Part shown: piece after piece, positions 50,671-63,841 of the stretch
Layout: every line of letters begins with the position of its first letter
Numbering within the stretch: the first letter of the stretch is position 1
Assembly (NCBI GenBank): GCA_024529925.1
Contig: JAFEUB010001048.1
Coordinates: 855,001-919,000 of the forward strand
Length of the DNA: 64,000 bases
Reading direction: 5' to 3'
DNA from: Ophthalmolycus amberensis
Lineage: Eukaryota > Chordata > Actinopteri > Perciformes > Zoarcidae
The notes under the pieces: model-generated
Seen by the model: the letters and a program-made list of their open reading frames with translations, nothing else
What the model was told of the DNA's origin: nothing
Databases searched by the model: none
Made by a program: the position numbers and the translations under genes

Positions 50671-51908
50671 TTTATTTTACAATTGTATGCCATCTTATCA
50701 GTTACACACAAAAACAAAAAGCAGCCATGGAATAATATACTTTCATCTCCCAGAATGCAACAAGGCTTTTTCTATTTTTCAATGTGAAGTTGAAATGCAG
50801 GTTTAAGGGAAATTGATGTTAGTAAGGTAAAAAGAAAGTGTAAATGTTTTTACTTTAAGGCTTTTTCTTCAAAGTGAACACATGTCGACAATGAACATGT
50901 CACTTACTGTGTATTTATGTACAATACACAAGTCAATAATTTAATCAAAGACAACAGCTGTCTTCAGATAAATGAACTTCCAACAGAAACGTGGAAATGC
51001 TGGTTTCCAATTGTCAACAACTTAAATAGAAGTATTGGGGTTCAATAAATGCAGAGGAGACTGAATAGACCGTCTCAATACGGCTGGTGTAGCTGCAAAC
51101 AAGGCTAATGGTTTCAGAGAGGTCGATTCACTGCGATAGGCACTTAACGATGTCTGGCATGAGAGTTTGGTAACCGCGCGGTTATCAGCAGGTAACACCG
51201 TCTCTTATTCCGCCTCGCTCATCAATCAAATGTACTGGAACAATGTGTTTAAACTCGCTGTCCAGCATAGCTCCATGTGAATAAAGCTGACGAACAATAC
51301 TTACGATAATGTTTAAAAAACAATAATAATTCATTCTTTGGATAACCATAACAGCTACTGCACCGTAAGATTATCAATTATAGAATAAGGCTTAATAATC
51401 AGCATCACTCTCCAGTTCAAATTGAAGTGCATTTTTGTATTTAAAAAAAAAACTGTCTGCTGTATCGCTACTTGAGAAAACTTGCAGTGAGGGAAGAGAA
51501 ATACAACCCTCACATTAAAAGCATTTATGTCACCATCTGAGCTATATATATATCGTAAACAAAACTTATTTTTTTTTATTTTTTATTTTTTTTAAAGGTA
51601 CAGTTTGGGAGATGTTCTGGCACATATTTGCAGATTGCATGGAGTCAAGCACAAAGGCATGGAAGCATGTTATAGAAATGTACTACAGTTGCATACAAAC
51701 ACATCAGGGACTGGGGGTCCGGTTCCTTTCCCTTCTCTCAAATGTATTCACTCCAGCCCGTGTCTGCTAAAACTGAGACTCCTTTTCATAGAAATATAAC
51801 TCATTCTAAAATGGCCAAATGGAAGGGAAAGTGAAGCCCGTCCCTGGAACACAATATAAATATGAGATCACAGCTGGTTACAGAGGGCCGGTGGTGGGGT
51901 GGGAGATC
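50671..51908 (-). other. SH3GLB1 3' UTR (inferred)
   Basis: Runs from the SH3GLB1 stop codon to a reverse-strand AATAAA at 50671-50676. No coding frame is supported. The extent is an inference from the first plausible poly(A) signal. Confidence 0.5.
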
Positions 51909-54900
51909 TCAGTTAAGCAACTCCAGGTAAGTGATCGGCACTTTGCCCATCTGGTTGCCACGCTCGCCCATCAGCCAGTCTGAATCCATGCCAGGGACGC
52001 TGCTGACGACGATCACCTGCAAAGAGAGGGGAGGGGGTACATTCTCCGTTTCTATTAAAAACGTTACACGACCATGGCAACGTTCATTTGTCACGGCACA
52101 TTACTGACATAGCAGAAGCTCTCACGTCAGTAGAATTCGTTGCACTCATCCACTTTACTTACAATTTTCCGTTTGTCAAAGACACCAAATGTATGAACTG
52201 CTTGATAATTACCAATCCCTGTTATTATCAAAGTCAGTTCGGCACGGGCAGACTGGAAAATGTGCCTGAATGTGAGTATTAGGGTGAATGAGGTAATGCT
52301 GGTTCATTGTTAGTCAACCGCTGGCTCGTCATGGACCGTTCGGTGCTTTTCCAGGAAAAGGGAGTGGCTGATGTTCCGCTACTGTACAGGAACTGCTCCA
52401 GTGCAGTTTGGCTTCAGACTCCCAGACTTCCCAATTTTGTTAGTTTAATAAAGGTTGATTCTAATATTAAAATGAAACTGGAAAATAATCTACAATAAGA
52501 CAAAAAAATGGAAACAAGTAAGAGTTGATGAATATGGAAACCTACAAAAAAAAACAGCTTCTTAAAATGTGTATGTTTCACTCCTTGTTGACAGTTTTTC
52601 TCCGCGGTGATGAGAGAGAATGGAGCAATGATTATCTCGGACTCACCTCATCAGCCAGCAGGGAAAGCTCACTGCTGCTGGCAGCATCGTAGTCGTAGAG
52701 CACTCGCGCTTTGCGGCTGCCGTTGGAGCTACGCAGCTCATTGAATCCGCCCGACACCGTGGAGCTGCTGCGGCCCGCGGACACACTGGGCAGGGAGGCC
52801 GACACCGGGATGGTGGGCACCGAGTTGCTGGCCCCGCCCGACACCGACGATTGGTTGTTGTTGGAGAACGTTGAGGGGAAACTAGCGGGAGGAAGGGGGG
52901 GGGGGGCGATGAACACTGGCAACTGCAGACTGCTGTGCCACCCTGCAGCAGCGCTGGGTGATTACGTGTTCTGCACTGATGCAGTAGATTATTTACCAGT
53001 CACATTTTTGGTCTCTCTCCCCCTGTATGAATTAGATAAAGCTGACTTCTCGGTGACCTCATCCCTGATTAAGTATTAGTCACTTTCAACAGAAAAGAGA
53101 AAAGTTTATGTAACCCTACTTGAACTACTTAATCGCAAAAAAGAATGAGAAGATCATTCAACATCAATAGTTTTGTTTACAGAAAAAGTTTCTAAAAGTA
53201 AGACAATAATATAATAACTGCATTAACACTATATTAATACTATTCATTTTGAAATGAGCACTGCAGGTCCTGTTTGGAAAGTATTGAGATGAGTAATGAT
53301 TAGGGGTGTAACGGTACACGTATTCGTATTGAACCGTTTGGTACGAGGCTCACGGTTCGGTACGCATGACGAACCGAATACGTTTGAATAAAAAAATAAA
53401 TAAAAATAAAAAGTAAAACCTTTATTTAACCAGGTAGTCCCATTGAGATTAAAAATCTCTTTTGCAAGATGTAAGTAACAATACTACATAACATTAAGGA
53501 GCAGTTTTTGTTTTTTATGCTTATGTGTTGCTAAGAAGACACCCCAGAAGATGGGTCACTCAGGTATAGTTCCATCATTGTTCAAAGTCAAAGAATAACT
53601 TCATGATGTTAGTTGTAATGAATAAATATATTTTAAAGTTTCAAGTACATTTCTCTGGCATTTATAGTTTTCTACTGTACCGAAACGTACCGAACCGTGG
53701 CTCCACTGTATCGTACCGAACCGAACCGTGAATTTTGTGAACCGTTACACCCCTAGTAATGATCCTTGTATCTCAGAACAAAAGATGTCTCCTATGTGAC
53801 ATTACAGAAAAACTGCCCTCTAATGTAGTGCGATGCCAGTGAGCTTAGTTGAATGAAGAATGGATAAATGGTCACAGTGGTGTTTCACCTGCCCAGCTGC
53901 TTTTGGAGATCCACCATGTACTGGTAACACTGTGCGTAGTACGTAGACTGGGCCTCCACAAAGTCATTCAAGCAGCGTAGGTGATGTGCCTGGTAATGCA
54001 CAAGGAGAGACGAATACTGAAGAGAAGAATACTGAAACTTTCACTGGTTTGTATCAAACTTTTTTAAACTCACATTGTATAAAAAGGAGAGTTCAATAGA
54101 TTTCTTAGCTTAATTATTGTTGTATTTAAAGTTAGATATGCATCATTCTAGAACAAACATTTTGTTATCTTTTAAATGGTAGCTCGACCCACTTCACGCA
54201 CCAAAATCGGTATTCATGGCAAAAACCAGCAGCACGACAACATCCCTAAATGATATCGGTTTAACGACTGAGTGATGATTACAGCAGACGCCTGAGAGAG
54301 GAGAGGAGGGTGTGGGTGTGCCGGGCTGGGCTACGTACATGGGTGCTGCTGACGCCTTCTAGCAGCAGCCGGGTGATCTCTGCCTGCCGGTCAAACTCAC
54401 TCTGGGTCATCCTCAACTCCTGCTCTGCCTGAGAACCAAGAACCAAAAGTAGACGTTTAGAGAGTAACATCACCGTTCCACCGGTGATGGAGAAATGATG
54501 ATGATGATCCAAGGGAGCAAAAATCAAGTCTACTGTTCTTATCATTTATGGCTGTAATCACAATGCTTTACAGAGCGAAGAACAGACATATGGCTTAAAA
54601 GTAAGAGTGAATGAACATGCATCACACTAACAAATTGGTTTGCTGATATTCTCTTTTTGAAAGGCTATATTATCTGTATTTGAGTATAAAGTTTATGTCC
54701 CGTGGTATCTAATATGGAAATAATCACAATCATTTAAGCTGAATATCAACAGTTACCACACATTAGTCCATAAAAATGCATTAAACAAAATGAAAAGTCA
54801 ACCACAAGAGAAGATAAAGCCAGAGTCTGTATATGTGCATATGACAGGATATGGCTTCAGCAGGTCAAGACCAGAGAGGACAGAGGCCCATCAAGGACAG

Positions 54901-57900
54901 ATGGGGAAAAGGACAATTAAACAACTAAACATGATGTTTCTGTCCTCGTATTGAGCCAAAGGATTCCATGAGAGTCTTGTGGAACAATGGTTTGTTGAGA
55001 CTCTCTAAAGTCCAATAAACATACGGTCTGGAGCTGAGACTGACGGGGACAATGGCCGTACTGTCTTGAACCCTCTACAGAGAGAACATGGACAGCGTTT
55101 GGTTCTTGTGGGACTCGTCTACAAGGATCCAAGGTTCTCCATGAGATACGACGGTACGTGTCATGGAGGAGATACAGAAAGCTCCGGGCAGCAGCTGTTC
55201 ACACTGCTACCAGGGGGTTTGGTGTGTGTGTGTGCGTGTGTGTTCAATTCAAAGATAGCTCCAACATTCCACTCACCTCTGTCACTTCCTCTGCTCACAT
55301 CTGCTGCTTTGCGTTGTGAAAACAGTGACACAGTAGTTAGAGCTACAGCTGCTGCACGGCCGCCGCCAACACACAACACATCCTCACACTCGGTGTGTGT
55401 TTGTGCGAGGGCGAGACGGCGGCGTGCTTTCACAAAAAACCACACTCTGTAGACGCTAAGAGGACGGTGACAATGTAGCACAGACATGTTTCTCATCCCT
55501 CGGCATTCACACAGCCAAACCACCTTGGTGTGATGGGTGTAACACCCGCCACACCAAGACTAATGGTGTGAATAAGCTGACACTGTTGATACAACACACC
55601 TTTGTTTCTATGGATTAAAGCCACTCGACAACCCTGCTGTTTGGAAAAGCTAAATGCTTAAAATGAGCATGTTGACAAGCCACAGGGATAACATGGCTCG
55701 GAATTCGCCAAAGGAATCACAGTAATGGATGGAAGTTGGGCTCACTGGGTCTCATCTAGATAGTTTCAAAAGCCACTCATTTACTCAAGACTGCAGCCAA
55801 ATAGCTTTGCTGGGATGTTGCCCAGCGCTGTAATGTCCATCCAGGAGTCTAACATTACATCATATTGTCTCATGATTCTTGTAGTTCTATAATATCAGCA
55901 GCTTAGTTGGGAATTTGCCTCGTCTCTTTACTCACTGGCGTTCTACTCTTGATGCATGAGGGGAAATGCTAGAGATATTATCTTCAGACATTGTTATCTG
56001 GAAGACGGTCTCGCAACAAAGTCAGACCCTTCAAGTGCCAGTGTGAATCAAATGAAGGTTTCTTTTTGCAACTAGACATGTAGATGAAAAGCTGCAGGTC
56101 AGCACGACTCTTGATTTTTCAATAGAAAACATCATGCATCATCTTTGTAGTGTTATATATTGTGACATGCATCAAGATATATAACACTATGAATGCAGCA
56201 GTCGGTGAATACACCATATTAAAGCTTTATGGGACAATTAGCAAAGCTCAGCATCACTCTGTAACACCAATGTTTGCTCTTGTAAAACCATCAGCTGATC
56301 ACATCATGTTATTTCTAACTTTCATTTAGTCCTGCATAATAACCTTCAGTATGTGAAGCTTTTGGAAAATATGGTGTGTCAAAGTCAGGAGGCTAATGTC
56401 ATTTGAACGTGTGAATAGTAGTGATGGGCAAGTTAACGCATTCATTAATTAACGCCGACAATTATTTTATCGCGCGTTAACGCCGTTTTTTTATTATTAT
56501 TATTAAGCGGACATTTTTAACACAAGAACCGGGCAGCGAGCGGTGTTTGTGTGGCGTCACTTTCTGCTGCTTTGCAGTTTTCAAGGTGTATATTTCAAGG
56601 TGTATATTTCAAATTGCATCTCTTACACACACATTGCATCTCTTACACACATGAAAATAAAGTTGTGAACACCAGCTGAATATCTATTATCAGAATCATT
56701 ATAAATGTATTATAACTGCTACTGTGTAAAGGGAATACTGCTGTTAAAAAGCACCTTATTTGTTTAAAGCAGTGGTTCTCAACTGGGACCCACCATCACC
56801 CCTTAATGACAAGCCACTCACCCACTACCCAAATTATTTATTTTTATATATACACATACATACATACACAAGAAGTCTAGTAGTAGTAACGTATCTGTGT
56901 AGTCAACAACTGCCAAATCAAATAAAGAAAGTACCCATCAATTATATTTTAACAAATATTATTCTAATTTTTCAAATGTAACTGGATGGATTATAAATAA
57001 TGCATAGAAATTCATGAATAAATGTTCTTCTCATTTCAAGTAAAATAACGGCTGGATTAAAAAATAAATTTCGTAACGAAATTCATTTTAGGAAAATTAT
57101 TTTCACTGAAATGCCCTGCAGCTTTAAATTCAGTCCATTCAGGATGAAGTGAAAAGGCCACAATATTATATTTTTCTCATCTTCTAAAAAGAGAATTTAG
57201 TGTTGGAAGAATTCACCTCTATGACTCTGGTCTCTCTGGAAAATTTTCTCTTTTGGAAATCGTCCTTTGATTTGACTTTCACAACTCAATAGTCCTGCTC
57301 TGCTCCCTATATCCTCGTCTCTCCCCCTTGTGTCACGGTGTGTGTACATCTCACTCAAGTCAGGAAACTCGTTAGAATACCCATATTTGATTGGATGAGC
57401 TGCATCACATGATGTGATTCACAACGCATTGGTCGGTGTTTTTCCTGCACCACTGACAAGTGCCGTAAATGCTGTAATAATTCCGCTGCATAAAAAATGC
57501 CCTTCAAAATAAAATCACATTTTGTTTTTGTCAGTCAAAGGCCCGCGACCCACTGAAAACGGGTCCGCGACCCACTTTTGGGTCGCGACCCACCAGTTGA
57601 GAATCACTGGTTTAAAGTGTTTGCAAACCAAATGTTATTGCACTTTTGTTCATATAGCAGTACTTTTAAAATAAAAGTGCGCAATACACTACTTTTGAAT
57701 TCATTATTGAACTTTGTGCATAACAATGCGATTAATCGCAAAATAATCATGCGATTAAAAATTGTAATCGTTGCCCAGCACTAATATATATATATTTAAT
57801 CAACATTATTAGATATTTTCTGCTGCTTTGTGTAATATTAACTTTACTATGTCATCATCTTTGGCACAAACATTTCTTTAAGGCTGAATGTTCAATCTTA

Positions 57901-60900
57901 TCTCATGCTACAAGCTGTGGACATTAATGAATTAGGCTGCAGCTTATTTAGAATTTGAAATAGGTTCACCAAGAGGTTGGAAAGACATCAGATTACAGTG
58001 AGTGAATTCAATACAGGATTCAGACTGAATAAAATGCAAAAACCCAAAACTTTAAGAGCCTAAACAGACTTTGTTGACTCTATGCTGTTTGAAAAGTGAT
58101 GCATTTTGGAGCGCATGCTGTTTGTTGCATCCCTGAAGCACAATGCTGTCTTTGAGGTCCCAAATACACGTACGGTTTCACAATTCTTAATGATCTCCTA
58201 GTTACGTCAGTTTGCCCCTGCCTCTTATGAATATATGGTTTATTTAGCGTTAAATGTTATAAAACTTTATTTTTTTCTTTTTAAGGACACTAGTGCCCGT
58301 GAACAAATGTGAGCAGCAAAGAAAAAGAGAAACCCAGATGTCAGAAGAAAAAAGGGGAGACCATAGCAAGAAAACAACAGTCCAGAAAAAGGGAAGTCTG
58401 TAGTTCCCAGAGCTTCTCATGTGACTGTGTTGAAGTCACAAGAGACACAATGATCAGCTTCATGTTGTGTAACTCAGTGTGGCAGTCATGACTTGTGCGA
58501 CTTCAGACAGAGGGGCTGTAGGATATATACGCATAGACAGCTTTTCTTCCTCTCAAAGGAAATTGCCTAATGATTTTAGAGAATACAGAATTCACGAACA
58601 GTGTTCATTAATGAATATTAAAATGACCAAAAGGCATCCAGATGCATGGATGATGACGGTGTGCGTGTGTGTGTGCGTGCATGCGTGTGTGTGCTTACCG
58701 CAGCTCGAGCATCAGCCATCCTGGCTTTCTTTAGCCTGGTTTTAGCTGCATCCAAATCCAAACGTTTGACCTGCAGTAGCTTCTTCTCTTTCTGGACACA
58801 AAACACAATAAAACAGAAATCTTAGGCCTGTGCACTTTTTGCAGATGACATGGCGTGCATCTGCTGTCGTCCCTTACTTTATGATAGAGGGTAGAATGAA
58901 CATTAATGTTGTCTTGATTAAAAGGTCTAATGGGGACAAGTAACATCAGCATCGAACAGCTACACTGGGTCAAACACAGAAGGAAAAGCATCTGAATGTT
59001 CATTTCTCTAAGGATGCCACCGTCACTCACTAAAAGGCTATTGGATGCTGTCGCTCCTCTTCTATAGCAGCTTCACGATGGTCAGCTGCAGAAAAGCTTA
59101 GACTCTGAGCTACAGGAAGTGGTGTGTTTGCGTTAACTAAAACTGAACGGCAGCTTCGTGAGGATGATAATAATGATGATGTAATGACCTCAACCCGACA
59201 TTGCTGAGTCCTCCTAAGTACAAGTCTTTCTAATGTTTTTTAATCAACTTCACTAAACAATTAGAAACCTTTGATAATGTATAGATAATTATCTTTTAGT
59301 CTAACTTCTTAACTAAACTGAGGATACAGGAGTTCAATATGATTTCTGATTATTAATGCTGCAAATTAGAAAGGGACCGTCATCAAGACACTCGTGCTGA
59401 GAGTCAATTCCATATAAAAGTTCAAAGTTCAGTGAAAAGTGAAAAAGATTGAAGACCCGTAGCCAGCAGTCCAACTCACCAGGATGGTTTTGAAGTCTCC
59501 CTCTAAGAAGTTCCTGAAAGGTGTCAGGAAGTTGATGGCGGCACTTTGGATCAACTCCCGTTCGGCCCCGCCAATCTGCTTCTCCGTCTCACCACATTTT
59601 ATCAGAGCATTTCCTGTAACGGTCAGCAGCACACAAACACACATTCACTCACAACATAGCACTGGGCGGCATAATGTGGCACCGCAGTCTAAAAGGTAAG
59701 GCCTGAACTCGTCCGTTTAAGACACAGAGGCCTGTGGATATGCACAAAAGCAAGAAGCTGCGTCTGCCGTGACTGAGGAATGACACTTACCACGAAAGAC
59801 TGTTGCAGGGAATTGAGGTGATGTTTAGCATCATAACATAAGAATGTTCTCTACAAACTGTCAAAAAGACTCAAAGTCTACACTTGACAGAATAATCTAA
59901 ACCATTTTATGCAAAGTGATGTGCTTTACTGAATTTACCAGATTGTAAGTTTTACTGAAGATCATTTATTAAAAAATCTCATTGTGTAAATATGTTACGT
60001 ACCCTACAATATATCAGTATTGAGGTATTTGGTCAAAAATATCGTGGTATTTGATTTTCTCAATATCGCCCAGCCCTATTTTCAATCATTCTATGCTCCA
60101 TAAATTAGGAAATATTGTGGGGGAGGATTGTGTTTGTCAACCAACAACATGAATCATGTAAAAAATGAAATGAAGTTGCTATTAGCCACAGCCAAAGTTG
60201 ACCAGAATACAAGTCGCAGTATGTCGCTCAGTGTTATCGCTCACCGTAGGCAGTGCCAGGACCAAATTCACCACCCGACTCAATCATGGACTGACCCAGC
60301 AGGTCGTGGTTGTTCAGTCGCGTAGGGGCTTTTTTCTCCAGTTTCTCATACACAAACTCTTCTAGCCGGACATCTGCAGATTGCAAACAAGAGAACTTAA
60401 TTAACAGAAATCATAAGACCACAGCGAGGGAGCCAAATGTAGGCAGCTGCCTTGAGGGCAGAGTCCAAACAGCCTGCTTTACATTTGTAAACTCATAATG
60501 ACAAAACCATGACAAGAAAATGTTAGCACATCACATGGATAAACGCATCAGTCAGCATTTCTGTGGCATGTTGTTTAGATGTACATTAGGTAAAAAAAGA
60601 AGAACAAATCTAGTTTAAAATATCACAGGACTGTAATCACCAGCTGGTCTGTCTGCGTTTGTTGTGCCACAGCGTCATGGTGTGAACGGAGGAGGATGCA
60701 CAGCTGAGTTTACAGACACCCTACCTACTGATGTATGCCAAACACCACCTCAGAGACATTAAGCATGGCTTTTATGTGACCCTTGCAAACATGGAAATCC
60801 AGGCATCTTCTGGTTCAACGAGCTCCGCTTGAGTGTAGCTGCTATCATTTATCAAAACATATAAATTAGTTTATCAGTCTAGTCAAGTTCACCCCAGAGT

Positions 60901-61567
60901 CAACAGTGGTCTTACTTGGGTTGGGCTGCAGTAAGACTTCCGTCTGCTTCATAATCCTTTCTGTCCATAGCTTGGTGTTCTCAGCTCTGACCAACAGGTT
61001 CTCCAGATGAGCATCCAGCTCTGTCTTTTCAGCCTGGCCAAGTTTCTCTTCTGTAAACTGGAAAAAAGAAAATATCCGGTTACAGTGTCCACATAACCTT
61101 CCGCATGTGGGCGTCATGCGAGGCATGTTAGAAAGTTGGACGGAGTAACCAAAGAAATAAGCGTTAACGGTATCTGCTTAGCTAACGCTAAATGTTGATG
61201 GCTCTATCTAACGTTAATGGTTTCAGCGGCCTGCTTTGATGGTTATGTTGGAATACGGTAGTGTTAGCTATAATAGAGACTGAGATGTCGCGGGTACTAT
61301 TTAAACAACAGTCATGTAACCGCAGACAACTTTTAAGGATATAACATTGTCTCTCAGATGACAGCAGGCTACTTAGCAATACAATAACAGCCACAGGAGA
61401 ATTAAGCGAGCTGCTTAGCATGAGAGCTAACGCTACCTGACTAATTAGACTAGCAGCTAACGTTGGTTAGCAACAACTTCCACAAACTAGACGGTCAAAC
61501 TTACTTGTACCGCACGGCTTAGGAAAGTACCGGCGTCTGCGGCTAACCGCTTTACATTAAAATCCAT
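51909..61567 (-). CDS. sh3glb1: SH3GLB1 (endophilin B1 / Bif-1)
   Basis: Membrane-curving N-BAR protein of mitochondria, Golgi and autophagosome formation (UVRAG/Beclin-1, Bax). Coding exons, 5' to 3': 61505-61567, 60916-61057, 60245-60373, 59480-59613, 58699-58791, 54339-54428, 53889-53989, 52647-52881, 51909-52016. Total 1095 nt, 364 aa (human 365). The start MDFNVKRLAADAGTFLSRAV is the amphipathic H0 helix; the N-BAR domain follows (FTEEKLGQAEKTELDAHLEN, IMKQTEVLLQPNPNVRLEEF, NALIKCGETEKQIGGAEREL, KRLDLDAAKTRLKKARMADA, TQSEFDRQAEITRLLLEGVS, LRCLNDFVEAQSTYYAQCYQ). A Ser/Gly/Val-rich linker leads to the SH3 domain at 306-364 (RKARVLYDYDAASSSELSLL, GMDSDWLMGERGNQMGKVPI, ending TYLELLN). These wordings separate it from SH3GLB2. 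The ATG lies at 61565-61567; no upstream in-frame Met was seen. Confidence 0.96.
53301..53755. mobile_element. 455-bp hAT-type MITE in SH3GLB1 intron 7
   Basis: Ends TAGGGGTGTAACGGTAC and GAACCGTTACACCCCTA form a terminal inverted repeat; sub-terminal DNA is rich in cgaaccg words. A perfect 8-bp target duplication, gtaatgat, lies at 53293-53300 and 53756-53763. The interior holds an aaaacctttatttaaccagg-like stretch that recurs in fish repeats. No coding capacity. Confidence 0.88.
56419..57783. mobile_element. hAT-like element in SH3GLB1 intron 5, same family as 1890-2534
   Basis: Ends tagtgatgggcaagttaac and aatcgttgcccagcacta. The right part shares a long near-identical block with 2380-2534 (catatagcagtacttttaaa, gtgcgcaatacactactttt, gaattcattattgaactttg). 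No target duplication is readable. It was later split by the element at 56770-57609. Confidence 0.72.
56770..57609. mobile_element. 840-bp hAT-type element nested in 56419-57783
   Basis: Ends cagtggttctcaactgggac and ccagttgagaatcactg are inverted repeats. A perfect 8-bp duplication, gtttaaag, lies at 56762-56769 and 57610-57617. Inside the right end, gggtcgcgacccac words repeat. No transposase frame found. Confidence 0.85.
60000..60078. repeat. Solo end of a hAT-like element
   Basis: Contains gtatttgattttctcaatatcgcccagccct, which resembles the terminal sequence of the 1195-2944 element (accgcccagcccta). No partner end was found nearby. Confidence 0.35.
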
Positions 61568-63430
61568 GACACCGCGGGGGTAATAAGCACTTCAAACAAC
61601 AGCTAGCTTGTCTCACAGTCAAACTGCCATCCCTATATGCTGTAGCAACTTTTTTTTGTCGGAGTTCCACCCAGCTGTTGGTCCTGACAAAGATAATGTA
61701 CGGACAAGATACTTCACGTCTACACCCGTATCTGACAGCTGAGAGAAAAGCTCGCGCTTGCGCATATCGTCACACGACAAAAAGGGAAAGGTGACAGCAG
61801 AAAATGATGTCAATACATTGAAACAACTCAATATTTAGTCAGTAATACGTGTTGCTGTTGTTTTTTGTCGACTGCCCCGCAAATACCCGCAATACCCTGG
61901 GCTTGTAAGAAACAACTTTCATCTGCGTAATATTTTCATGATACATGGGAGTGCTAACGGATTTTGTCCAGTTGATTGTCCCAGCATCTTTGACAATGGT
62001 TAAGAGGTCGACGCGCTCTGCTGTGTTTAGTTGTATGTTAATGAAAAGTCGCTCCCATTAGGCTAATCTTTTGTTGCATTCATGTCATGCGGAAATACAG
62101 GAATCGTGTTACGATTAAAGCGGAACAAGAAGTTGTGAAAATAAGAGGGAAAATCGAAATGTTCCACAATAACAGCATAATCAAGATGTGACCTTTGTGA
62201 ACAGAGACAGTTCAAGCTGAAGTTAATGCTATGGAAAAAGTAATCTAATTCATATTCACACGTTAGAAAATGAAAGGACATATAAAGGAGTCATTTCACT
62301 CCACACGTCTATGTGGAGATGGAGAAATGTGAAAGAGGGAGGCTGATTTGTCCCCATAAGTTATGCATTTTCTTATCATTTGCAGTTATGGCTAGACTCC
62401 AAACTTGGCGGTGTGCACTGCCAGTGAGGCAACAATGGAAGACAGGGAGAGATTATTTAGATCCCTCCCCCCTCCCCTTTAGAATATTGTCTATTTTATA
62501 CCACCATAATGCAATTTAGGTACATGCAGGTCATTTGCAATGAGCATAGTGTTCTTCCAACATAATATCTTCTGCAACACTCGCCTCTTTCTTAGAAATT
62601 GTCCCGAGGAAGAGGACTTTGGCAGATTTTGGAAAAACAAAAACACTCTTCAGGTCTGGATGTAATTATGCCAGACAGAGCCTGCTACCTGCTGCGTGGG
62701 AGGATGTCAGGCAGAGAGAGAAATCAAATGACTTCCCCTCTGTAGGCTACCAACGCACCGTCAGCTACAGCCTTTCTGGTCAGCCAAACGATGGCTCGAA
62801 GGTTTCCTCATCCACACATGTGTTCCTCTGTTGGGTTTGGGCTTCACAAATAATAATGCCGTGGGTTTTCCCCATCACACACATACGCTAGTTTCTTATT
62901 GCACTGCCAAGATGTCATGTAATACCAGTTTACATAAAAGGTATTGATTTACAATGTTAACCTGAAATGTTTCAGATTTGAACAAGCTGGAACTATTGCC
63001 TATTTATCATCAAGTATAAGCTGTAAAACAGCAAATGGTCTGCAACAGTAGCCCACACACTGCATTTTTTTAAATAACCACACTATGTCAAAGATATTAT
63101 GGCTTTGGCTTTGCTTCATGCTTGGCTAACTTTCAGAATTGTTGGGGCGGGTGCTTTAAACACGTGAATATGGAAGTCAGCACTTTCAGGAAGGCCGAAC
63201 AGCTCCTTTGAGGGAGGAATCGGTTGCTGTCTGGTTGTTCCATGTAGTAAATCTGTGTGTATCTGCTCTTTCACTTCACAATTACGGAAAGCACTCAAGG
63301 GTAAGAGAGGACCAAAACCAGCTGAAACTTCAGCAAAATTACTTTCTCATTAACGTATGTTTCCTGGGATTAGGAAATCCCAACTGTCCACTTTGCAGCA
63401 ATGAACTAATGGAACAATGCATGTATGTCG
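61568..63430. promoter_or_regulatory. SH3GLB1 upstream region
   Basis: SH3GLB1 5' UTR and promoter should lie in about 61568-61780, where CpG words are more common (accgcggggg, gctcgcgcttgcgcat). From 61800 on the DNA is AT-rich and no exon was recognised. Confidence 0.45.
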
Positions 63431-63725
63431 GTGAAATTTTGGTTCTTTATTTGAGACATTTGTTATAATGCAGCTGTCGAGGATAAATGAACTCCAGGAA
63501 CTCAACACAACATAAATACCTTGCACAGACTTTCACTTTTTTACATGACGCAACTTTGACAGAGCAAATGGTTTCGAGTTTCATTCACACAAGACTTTAA
63601 AATGTAACTGTCATGGATCGTCGTGTCAAAGTACATCTGCAACTTGAGAAAGTCTTCTAGCTTCAATTATGCACACTCCATAAATACTTTATATGGGATA
63701 AAAAGAACGGCATTTCGGGCAAAAA

Positions 63726-63841
63726 TCAAAGCTGAACTACAATTGCAGCTTTTTTTCGACCAAATTTTCGGATAGCTCCAGCAGAAGAGGATATCTCAGT
63801 GTCCTCTTCCTCCAAGACTCTGGGACTCCCTGGAGACCAGT
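63726..63841 (-). CDS. Candidate terminal exon of an unrecognised gene
   Basis: On the minus strand tgtgttttcag precedes 63841, and the frame then reads DWSPGSPRVLEEEDTEISSS and AGAIRKFGRKKAAIVVQL to a TGA at 63726-63728. An alternative acceptor (tttcag before 63864) keeps the same frame open. A reverse-strand AATAAA at 63446-63451 could end the transcript. The remaining exons would lie beyond 64000. I do not recognise the protein, and another frame is also open here, so this is tentative. Confidence 0.3.

Noticed and set aside
55066..55523. Overlapping 120-128-codon frames on both strands in SH3GLB1 intron 5
   Set aside because: They span GT/CA-rich low-complexity DNA, mirror each other and have no family resemblance.
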